Shown here: positions 8,612 through 16,400 of the stretch, one piece after another
How positions within the stretch are numbered: position 1 is the first letter of the stretch
How the letters are laid out: each line of letters opens with the position of its first letter
Translations under genes and position numbers: made by a program
Notes under the pieces: generated by a model
The model's input: the letters and a program-made list of their open reading frames with translations, nothing else
Told to the model about the DNA's origin: nothing
The model's database searches: none
Assembly (NCBI RefSeq): GCF_900103185.1
Contig: NZ_FNJD01000008.1
Location: 1-64,000 of the forward strand
DNA: 64,000 nt
Reading direction: 5' to 3'
Source: Sulfitobacter litoralis
GTDB lineage: Bacteria; Pseudomonadota; Alphaproteobacteria; Rhodobacterales; Rhodobacteraceae

Positions 8612-8833
8612 ATGGGCCGTGTCAAAGTAAATCTTACATTAGATGCCAGCGTCGCCGAAACGGCGCGCGCGCTTGGGCTGAACATGTCGCGGCTTGCCGA
8701 GGCTGCGATTTCAGAGGCCGCCAAGGCAGAACACAACCGTCGCTGGCGGATCGAAAACCAGCAGGCACTGGATGCCTATGCGCAAGAGGTGGAGGCCGAG
8801 GGCCTGCCGCTTGAACGCTTCCGCAGTTTTTAG
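8612..8833 (+). CDS. ccdA: CcdA-type antitoxin
   Basis: This 73-residue protein has an N-terminal ribbon-helix-helix start (VKVNLTLDASVAETARALG) and a charged C-terminal tail ending NRRWRIENQQALDAYAQEVEAEG-LPLERFRSF. The WxxEN-x5-Y-N/A-x2-VE-G-L pattern is the CcdB-binding part of CcdA antitoxins. GAGGTGG precedes the ATG. The toxin gene follows 8 bp downstream. The pair lies beside parAB, which fits plasmid maintenance. RHH antitoxins usually repress their own promoter; the short region before 8612 would be the operator. Confidence 0.9.
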   Translation: MGRVKVNLTLDASVAETARALGLNMSRLAEAAISEAAKAEHNRRWRIENQQALDAYAQEVEAEGLPLERFRSF

Positions 8834-8841
8834 GGCGCGTT

Positions 8842-9135
8842 ATGGCGCAGTTTGATGTGTACCGGCTTGCGGGCGGGCAGCTTGTGGTGGATCTGCAGAC
8901 CGACTTGATCGGCATCGACGCCTCGCGCGTGGTGGCACCGCTGCGCGAGGCGGGGCGATATGCTGCCTTTCCTGGTCTGACCCCGCAGGTAGAGATCGAC
9001 GGCACCGTATGGATCGTGCGGGTGCAAGAGCTTGCCGCCGTGCCCGGCACCGCGCTGCGCGACAAGGTGACCTCGCTTGAGGCAGAGCGCGATGCGTTGA
9101 AACGGGCGTTGGATATCCTGATCGACGGGCTGTGA
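8842..9135 (+). CDS. ccdB: CcdB-type toxin (gyrase inhibitor family)
   Basis: The 97-residue product matches CcdB in size and order: MAQFDVYRL at the start, LVVDLQTDLIGIDASRVVAPL, and a long C-terminal helix ending in KRALDILIDGL. CcdB poisons DNA gyrase when the labile antitoxin is lost, killing or arresting plasmid-free cells. The usual GxW near the C-terminus that contacts gyrase is not evident; the tail here ends ILIDGL. Activity should therefore not be assumed. Confidence 0.85.
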   Translation: MAQFDVYRLAGGQLVVDLQTDLIGIDASRVVAPLREAGRYAAFPGLTPQVEIDGTVWIVRVQELAAVPGTALRDKVTSLEAERDALKRALDILIDGL

Positions 9136-9148
9136 CGGTGCCCGCGGC

Positions 9149-9784
9149 TTATGGTTCCCCGCGGGGAACTTCGCCCACGTCTTTTGGCACTTGGTAGCCC
9201 TTGACCACAGCGTCGCGTGACCGCAGCGCCTTATACCAGCGCAGCACATTCGGGAACTGCGTTAAATCTACACGCTGCCATTCATACCGCGCAATCCACG
9301 GCCAACAGGCCATATCCGCGATTGAATAGTCACCGCAGATATAGTCCTGCCCCTCAAGCTGCTTATCCAGCACGCCATACAGCCGCTGCACTTCGGTCGC
9401 ATAGCGCGCTTCAGCGTAGGGGGCCTTGCCCGGGTTGAATTGTGAGAAGTGATGCGCCTGTCCGGCCATCGGGCCCAGACCGCCCATCTGCCACATCAGC
9501 CATTCATGCACCTTGGTACGCCAAATCGCATCTGATGGCAGGAATTTTTCATATTTATCAGCAAGATACCACATGATTGCGCCAGATTCCATTAAGGTCA
9601 GGCCATTGTCATGGTCCTTGATCGCGGGAATCTTGTTGTTGGGGCTAATGGCTAGAAAATTGGGGGCGAACTGTGCGTCGGCGGTGATGTCGATCGTATG
9701 CGCAATATAGTCCACACCCAACTCTTCGAGCAGAATGGAGACCTTACGGCCATTCGGGGTGGTCCAAGTATAGAGATCAATCAT
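9149..9784 (-). CDS. Glutathione S-transferase family protein (YfcG/YghU-like)
   Basis: This 211-residue protein has an N-terminal thioredoxin-fold half: YTWTTPNGRKVSILLEELG with the TPNGRK site typical of YfcG/Ure2p-like disulfide reductases, then ISPNNKIPAIKD and ESGAIMWYLA. The helical C-terminal half includes DYSIADMACWPWI. The family reduces disulfides or peroxides with glutathione. The last six codons (VPRGEP) are formed by a parS palindrome, so the C-terminus coincides with a partition site. The gene is convergent with ccdAB, 13 bp away. Confidence 0.9.
   Translation of the reverse strand: MIDLYTWTTPNGRKVSILLEELGVDYIAHTIDITADAQFAPNFLAISPNNKIPAIKDHDNGLTLMESGAIMWYLADKYEKFLPSDAIWRTKVHEWLMWQMGGLGPMAGQAHHFSQFNPGKAPYAEARYATEVQRLYGVLDKQLEGQDYICGDYSIADMACWPWIARYEWQRVDLTQFPNVLRWYKALRSRDAVVKGYQVPKDVGEVPRGEP
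9154..9169. promoter_or_regulatory. parS-like palindrome, copy 4 (3' end of GST gene)
   Basis: The fourth identical GTTCCCCGCGGGGAAC lies 3.2 kb from copy 1. It supplies the last six codons of the GST gene just before its TAA. Confidence 0.75.
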
Positions 9785-9819
9785 TGCTGGATCCTTTGGT
9801 CTGCGTTCCGGGGAAGGGT

Positions 9820-9850
9820 GCCCCGCCCAAGTTCAAACTGCGGGCGAGGC
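9820..9850 (-). terminator. Inverted repeat after TPP-enzyme gene, possible terminator
   Basis: GCCCCGCCC (9820-9828) pairs with GGGCGAGGC (9842-9850) with one G-T wobble and a 13-nt loop, just downstream of the minus-strand TPP-enzyme stop. No clear T-tract follows, so a rho-independent role is uncertain. Confidence 0.4.
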
Positions 9851-9882
9851 GCTGTATCAGTCTCTAATATGGCGGTTAAAGA

Positions 9883-11571
9883 CTATTCGCTTTTCGCCGC
9901 ATCGCGCAGTTTCGTAATCGTGGTGCGGGTCGAGATCTGTTCGGGGTTGGTTACCAATTCGATCAGTGCGGGACGGCCACTGGCGCGGGCCCGTTCAAAG
10001 GCGGCCGCAAAGTCTGAGGTCTTCGTCACGCGTTCTGCATGGGCCCCATAGCCTTCGGCCATTTTGCAGAAGTCCTGATTGATCAGCGTGGTGCCTGAAA
10101 TGCGTTCGGGGTGATCACGTTCCTGGTGCATGCGGATGGTGCCATAAATGCCGTTGTTGAACAGCAGCACGATCGGCGTCGCACCGTATTGTGCGGCGGT
10201 GGCGAGTTCCTGACCGCTCATCATGAAACCGCCATCGCCGACGAAAGACAGCACCAGTTGATCCTTATGCGCCAGCGCCGCTGAGACGCCCGCGGGAACG
10301 GAATACCCCATCGCGCCGCAGGTCGAGCCCACGATGCGGCCCGGGCGGCCAAAGCGCAGATAGCGTTGCGCCCAGCCGGTGTGGTTGCCAGCGTCCAGCG
10401 TCACGATTGTGTCCTGGGGCAGGCTGTCGCGGATCTGGCAAAGGGCGACGCCCATGTCGAGCTCCCATTCCTCGCCATTGGGGCTGTCGGTGTCGGTCAG
10501 GTAATCGCCATGCAGCTTTGCGCACCAATCCTGCCAATCGTCGGCGCGGCCCAGATCAAGGTCACCAAGCGCCGATGCCGCGGCGGCGGGGCAGGCGGCA
10601 AACCCGAGGTCGGGGGAATACACCCGCCCGATTTCATCAGCGTCGGGATGCAGATGCACCAGACGCGTGTCGGGGTTGGGCGACTGTAGCGTGGTGTAGG
10701 TCTTGGTGGTCATTTCGCCAAGGCGAGCCCCGATGACGATCAGCAGGTCCGCCTCTTTTTGACGGGCAAACAGCGTCGGCGCGGTGGAGGTGCCAAAATC
10801 GCCGGCAAAGACGGGGGATAGGTTGTGCACGATGTCCTGCCGCCGGAAGGACGTCGCGACGGGGATGTTGTTGGTCTCGGCAAAGTGGGTGATCGCGGCG
10901 GCGGCGTCCTCGGACCAGCCGGAACCGCCAAGCAGGATCAGCGGGCGTTTGGCCTGTGCGATCTCTGCCGTCAGCGCGTCGACATTTGCTGGCGAAAGCT
11001 GCGCTTGGGTCGCGGTATAGGGGCGGGCATCTGCGACTTCGACGATATCGGTCAGCATGTCTTCGGGCAGGGCGATGACAACCGGACCGGGCCGGCCAGA
11101 GGTGGCGACGCGGAAGGCGCGGGCCATATATTCGGGCACGCGGGATGCATCATCAATCTGGGTCGCCCATTTGGCGATGGGGCCAAACATGGCGCGGTAG
11201 TCGACCTCCTGAAAGGCCTCCCGGTCGGTGGTGTCACGGGCGATCTGGCCCACGAGCAGGATCATCGGCGTGCTGTCTTGTTGCGCGATATGCACGCCGA
11301 TGGCGGCATGGCAGGCACCGGGGCCGCGGGTGACCATGCAGATGCCGGGGGTGCCATGCAGCTTGCCGTAGGTTTCGGCCATATTTGCGGCACCAGCCTC
11401 GTGGCGGGCGTTGATCAGGGTAAAGCGGTCCTGCACATCATGCAGCGCGTCCAGCACCTCGAGGTAGCTTTCACCGGGCACGCAATAGGCCGTGTCGGCC
11501 CCGTGGATCAAAAGCTGGTCTACTAGGACCTGTCCGCCGGTTCGGCGTTTAAGGGGGGCGATCTGGGTCAT
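9883..11571 (-). CDS. Thiamine-pyrophosphate-dependent acetolactate-synthase-like enzyme
   Basis: The 562-residue product has the three-domain ThDP-enzyme layout. The N-terminal Pyr domain contains GGQVLVDQLLIHGADTAYCVPGES and the cofactor Glu in INARHEAGAANMAE. A central domain follows. The C-terminal PP domain has GDGGFMMSGQELATA and the downstream NN of LLFNNG (the GDG-x(n)-NN motif). The family includes acetolactate synthase and related decarboxylases; IlvB-type biosynthetic function is not certain because no small subunit lies nearby. The ATG at 11571 is preferred, with GGAG 9 bp upstream; the frame is open to 11670. Confidence 0.85.
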   Translation of the reverse strand: MTQIAPLKRRTGGQVLVDQLLIHGADTAYCVPGESYLEVLDALHDVQDRFTLINARHEAGAANMAETYGKLHGTPGICMVTRGPGACHAAIGVHIAQQDSTPMILLVGQIARDTTDREAFQEVDYRAMFGPIAKWATQIDDASRVPEYMARAFRVATSGRPGPVVIALPEDMLTDIVEVADARPYTATQAQLSPANVDALTAEIAQAKRPLILLGGSGWSEDAAAAITHFAETNNIPVATSFRRQDIVHNLSPVFAGDFGTSTAPTLFARQKEADLLIVIGARLGEMTTKTYTTLQSPNPDTRLVHLHPDADEIGRVYSPDLGFAACPAAAASALGDLDLGRADDWQDWCAKLHGDYLTDTDSPNGEEWELDMGVALCQIRDSLPQDTIVTLDAGNHTGWAQRYLRFGRPGRIVGSTCGAMGYSVPAGVSAALAHKDQLVLSFVGDGGFMMSGQELATAAQYGATPIVLLFNNGIYGTIRMHQERDHPERISGTTLINQDFCKMAEGYGAHAERVTKTSDFAAAFERARASGRPALIELVTNPEQISTRTTITKLRDAAKSE

Positions 11572-11679
11572 TGGTCGGGCTCCGTCCATGTCATCTGGTA
11601 TTTTTCGGTTGGCAAAGATGCACCACGCCGGGGCGGGTTTTGCAATGCCGTTGGGGAAACATGTGCGCACAATTAGAAT

Positions 11680-13398
11680 TTGACGGATCGCGGCGCATCC
11701 CGCACACTCAACCTATGCGGAAATGGTGTGGTTGTTGTGGCAGATGGATCTCATAAGACCTTAGGCTTAAAGCTGAATGTCATCGGGCCGTTCGATCTGC
11801 GGTTGAGCGATGGGGCGGGTATTACAATCACGTCGAAGAAAGCGCGCGCGCTGCTGGCGCTGCTGGCCGTCGCCCCCGGTGGCAGGCGCGAACGACGGTG
11901 GTTGCAATACAAATTATGGAGCGAACGCGGAGAGCGTGAGGGCGCGGCGAGCCTGCGCCAGACGCTGTCTGCCTTGCGCCGTGCCTTGGCCCCGATGGAC
12001 GAGGTGTTGCAGGCGGATCGTACCACGGTCACGCTGTCGCTGGACCAAGTGGACGTTGATGCGCTGGATCTAGGCGGGCTTGCCGATCGCCTAACGGGGC
12101 AGGAAGAGTTCCTTGAGGGGCTCGATGTCAAAGATCCGGAGTTTGACAACTGGCTGCGCGAGCAGCGCGGTTTCTGGGCCCGCCAAATAGACGCACATCA
12201 GGGCGGCGGCGCGGGTGAGGTGGCCCCGGTTGCCTCCCCGCTTGATGTGCCCTGCGTGACGTTGATGCCCTTTGCCAGTGCCGATCATCCGGCCCCCCAA
12301 GCGCAGGAGCTGGGGGAACAGGTGCTGGACCAGTTGGCGCGGCATCGCTGGATTTCATTTATGGATTGGACGGTGCACACTGCCCGCAGTGCCGCAGGGG
12401 CGGCGCGGCCCGCGACGGCCAACTATGCGGTGACGGGACAGCTGCGCACCGACGGGACGCAGCTGATCCTGACGGCAGAGTTGATGCATCTCACGACCGG
12501 CCAGTCGGTCAAACGCGCCCAGTTCACTGCCCTTGCGGCGGATCCGGCCGATATGGGGGCTGATCTTGCCGCCGTGGCCCGCGAACTGGCGATCGACGTG
12601 GCGGGGAACTTTAGCTGCGCGCTGGCGCAAGCCTACGAAGAGCGGTCCCAGTCGCGGGCAGCCCAAAGCGACGCGGCGCTGGTCTGGCAGGGGCGGTGGC
12701 ATATCAACCGGCTCACGCCGGAAGATTTCGAAAAGGCGCGGATGATCTTCGAGGATATCACCACCCGCAATCCCGGCCACGTAGAGGCGCATATCTATCT
12801 TGCGCTGACCACGCTGTGGCGGGTCTGGACCTGTCGCGCCGATCCGCGTGATATTAAATTGGCGCGGCGGCAGGCGCAGCGGGCGATCAAACTGGATGTA
12901 TCGGACGGGCGCGGCTATTGGATCGCGGGCTGTGCGGAGTGTTGGCTGGGCAACAAGTCGGCCGCGGTGCACTACACGGACGAGGCCATTCGCCTGTGTC
13001 CGTCTCTCGCCTTTGCCCATGACCAGCGCGGCACCAATCTGGCCTATGACGGGGACCCACTGGCAGCGATCAACGCGCTAGAGCGCGCGATCCGTCTGGC
13101 ACCGCACCACCCGCAGCGCTTTTGCTTTGAAGGGGAATATGCGCTGGCCGCCCTTTTGGCGGGCGATTTATCCGCAGCCTTGCAGCATGCAGATCACGCG
13201 TTGTTGCTGCGTCCGGCCTATTGGTATTCCCATATGGTCAAAGTGTTGGCGCTTCACCGTATGGGCCGCCCTGATGCGGTGGCGCGGGCAAAACGCGCGT
13301 TGTACGAGTTCGAACCCCGTTTCAACCGCAGCTACATTAACTGGCTTCCTTTCTCCGACCGGTCGCAGAACGCGCGTATGATTGATGAGATGTTTTAG
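11680..13398 (+). CDS. SARP/OmpR-type winged-helix regulator with TPR domain
   Basis: This protein has up to 572 residues. The N-terminal OmpR/SARP-like winged helix (about 28-120) contains TSKKARALLALLAVAP and the recognition region REGAASLRQTLSALRRAL. A middle domain resembles the TolB-like segment of cyclase-associated regulators (CVTLMPFASAD...YAVTGQLRTDG). The C-terminal half is TPR-like (about 335-540). The frame opens with TTG at 11680; GTG codons at 11728 and 11737 are alternatives. It ends 47 bp before the P450-peroxidase gene on the same strand, so control of that gene is a natural inference. No phosphoacceptor or ligand domain was identified. Confidence 0.75.
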   Translation: MTDRGASRTLNLCGNGVVVVADGSHKTLGLKLNVIGPFDLRLSDGAGITITSKKARALLALLAVAPGGRRERRWLQYKLWSERGEREGAASLRQTLSALRRALAPMDEVLQADRTTVTLSLDQVDVDALDLGGLADRLTGQEEFLEGLDVKDPEFDNWLREQRGFWARQIDAHQGGGAGEVAPVASPLDVPCVTLMPFASADHPAPQAQELGEQVLDQLARHRWISFMDWTVHTARSAAGAARPATANYAVTGQLRTDGTQLILTAELMHLTTGQSVKRAQFTALAADPADMGADLAAVARELAIDVAGNFSCALAQAYEERSQSRAAQSDAALVWQGRWHINRLTPEDFEKARMIFEDITTRNPGHVEAHIYLALTTLWRVWTCRADPRDIKLARRQAQRAIKLDVSDGRGYWIAGCAECWLGNKSAAVHYTDEAIRLCPSLAFAHDQRGTNLAYDGDPLAAINALERAIRLAPHHPQRFCFEGEYALAALLAGDLSAALQHADHALLLRPAYWYSHMVKVLALHRMGRPDAVARAKRALYEFEPRFNRSYINWLPFSDRSQNARMIDEMF

Positions 13399-13445
13399 GT
13401 AGGGCGCGTCGTCGCTTGGGGGCCCTTGCACAAGGCATCCGTTCC

Positions 13446-16400
13446 ATGACGAAATATGCAGATAACTTTGCGGGTATCCGACAGGCGCAGGCTGATGAAC
13501 GGGCGCATCCCTCTGATCTGGGGACGCGGCATTTTTCGCTGGATGCGCTGAATGGCAGCTGGTTTGCGCAGCTGCGCAGCCGGATCACCCAAGCTCTGCT
13601 GAAACACGGCGGGTTGCGGTTGATGCAGCGGATCGGGCCGGTGGTGCGGTTGGGCCCCTATTATTTCGTCACCCGCCATGCCGAGATCGTTGCCGCACTG
13701 CACCGGCCTGATGTGTTTGGTGTGCCCTTTGGCCCCGAAATGGAAGAAATGGCGGGGCCGCCCGTATTTGCCTTGGGCGATGACGGGGGCACCCATGCCG
13801 CGCAGATGGCGATTTTGCGCGGTCCTTGGGCGGCGATTGATCCTGTGACCCATGTACGCCCCGTGGTGCGCCGCGTGACCGAGGCGTTGTTGGAGGATAG
13901 CGGCGGGCAGATCGACATGGCGCGTGATGTCTTCATGCGCGTCACGGCGGAGGCCTGCCTGAAGACCTTTGGCATCGCGGCCCCGAGTGCTGAAAATTTC
14001 GCGGCGTTTTCGGCGGCCTGTTCGTCGCTGATCTTTGCCGATCCTACCGGCACGCCTGCGGTGCGACGCCAAGCGATGATCGGGGCGAAACGGATTTGCG
14101 ATCTGTTGGACATCAGCATTAACGCCTATGCCAATTTATCGGCCAGAGAACGCAAGACATCCGCACAGGCGGGGTTCCTGCAAGGGTTGATGGACGAGGT
14201 GGCGCAGGCAGGACCGGACGGGGCGGTCTGGACGCAGTCGGACAAGGACACGGTGCGCGTGATCTTGTTCGGGGTGATCACCGGCTTTGTCCCCACGACG
14301 GCGCTGGCGGCGGGCAAGATACTTGATCAGATGCGCCGCAAACCTGACCAGTTTCACCACGCAATGCGCTGTGCCGCGCGGGCCGAAGCCGCACCCGATG
14401 ATGCGCACGCCCGTACCGCGTTGCGCGACATGCTGTTCGAGATCGCGCGCTTTAATCCGTCGTTGTTTCCCGGTCAGTTTCGGTTGCGCAAAGACGGTGT
14501 GGACACGCAAGGTCTGCCCGACGCACTGCGCCGCATCAAGCCCGGTGCGCCTGTCATCCTTGCCACCGCCGTGGGGCTGCATGATCCGCGGGTGGTGAAA
14601 CATCCCAACCGTTTTGCCCCGGGGGAGGGGTTCTTGGGCAAGGACGGACAGGTTTTGCCGGATTTGTCATTCGGCTTGGGGATGCATCATTGTCTGGGTC
14701 ACGACATGGCGCATGAAATCATCACCGAGGCGTTTCAGGTCATTCTGTCGCGTCCGGGTATCGCCTTTCTGCCCGAAAGGCCAAAGTTCTATGGCCCGTA
14801 TCTGGGGCGTTTGCGGATGCGGTTTGATATGGTCGAAGGGCATCAGGCCCAGTCCACGATCGTTTCACCCCTACCGTTGAAACAAGGCGTTGATATTGAC
14901 GCGTTGCGGGCTGCTCTGAAGGGGCTGCTTGACGAAGGGTCGGACCTGAAGCAGGGGTTGGATACGACCGGGATCGTGCATTTTGCCAGCCTGAACCTCG
15001 TCAATCTGGGGGCCGAAACGCGGCTGGACGCACGGCCCACGCATCTGCTGGCAGAGTTCAATACCGACGGCACGCAACGCGATGCGCTGGCGCGGCTGGC
15101 TCAGATGATCGACACGCCCTGCACAGTGCTTTTGCCCTATCTTGAGGGGGCACGCGGCGGCTTTGTGGCGGCATTGCGTGCCCATTTGCTGCACCCCGAT
15201 ACCAAGCCTTGGGGCACCATCGGGGTGAGTTTCAACGGGACAGAGCATATGCCCGTCCGGCAGATTGAGGCTGAAAAGGAGCTGTATGAGTGGGCGGAGC
15301 CTCTTGTCCGGCAGCTGTCGCAGGAGGGGACCACGGACCCGGTTGCTGTGATGACCGAAATCCGACAGGAGATGCGGAAAGACTCCGCGCGCGCCGCGCT
15401 TCTGTATCGTCCGTCACATCGCTATCCGCGGTTCTCGCGGCATAAGGATTTCCCGTTCTCCGGCTTTATCGCGAAATATGCGGGGCTGGGGCTGAAACCC
15501 TTGGCAGCTTTCGCGGTAATGGCGCTGCTGTTGCCTGTGGGGTTGGTGGCTTTTGGCGTGGTCACCTTGCTGCAGGCGGCGGATGTCTATGTCTCGCTGT
15601 GGATGGTGCCGCTGCTGTTGGCATTGACCGCAACGGGCATTGCGTTGGCATGGCTGCGACGGGTGGAGACGGACGAGACGCCGGATAACCGCTATGCGCC
15701 CCATGATCACGTTGCCGCCGTGCAGCAGATGGAGGATCTGCCGGGCTATGCGCAGAACCACATCGCATCTGTCAGTGCACTCAAGCCCGGCATGCTGCGG
15801 CGGTTGACCACAGCGCTGGCCTTTCACATCATCAAATACATGAAAATCCTGTGGTTCCGCCCCGGCTTTGTCACGGATTTCGCCACCATCCATTATGCGC
15901 GCTGGTATTGTCCTAAAGGCAGTCAAAAGCTGATCTTTCAGGGCAATTATGACGGCAGTTGGGAAAGCTATCTTGAGGATTTCATCACCAAGGTGCACCG
16001 CGGGCAAACGATGGCGTGGAACAATTGTGCGGGCTTTCCGCGCAGCCGGTGGTTCTTTCTGGATGGCGCACAAGACGGGGACAAGTTCAAACGATGGGTG
16101 CGCCGCCAGCAGGTGCAAACGCAGTTCTGGTACAGCCGTTTTCCGCAGCTCACCACGGGGATGATCCGCACGAATGCGCTGGTGCGCGATGGGCTGGCGC
16201 GGGCGTTGACCCATGATGAATGTCGCGCATGGGCCAATCTGTTCTATACCGCCCCGCGGCCAGCGGATGCGATCGAGACGGATCAGGTGCAGACGCTGTT
16301 GTTCAACGGGCTGGGACGGCATCCGCTGATGACCGCGCGGGTGATCCGTTTCGACACGGCGCAGGGCGGCAAGCGTTTCATCGGGCAGCTGCTGCAAGAC

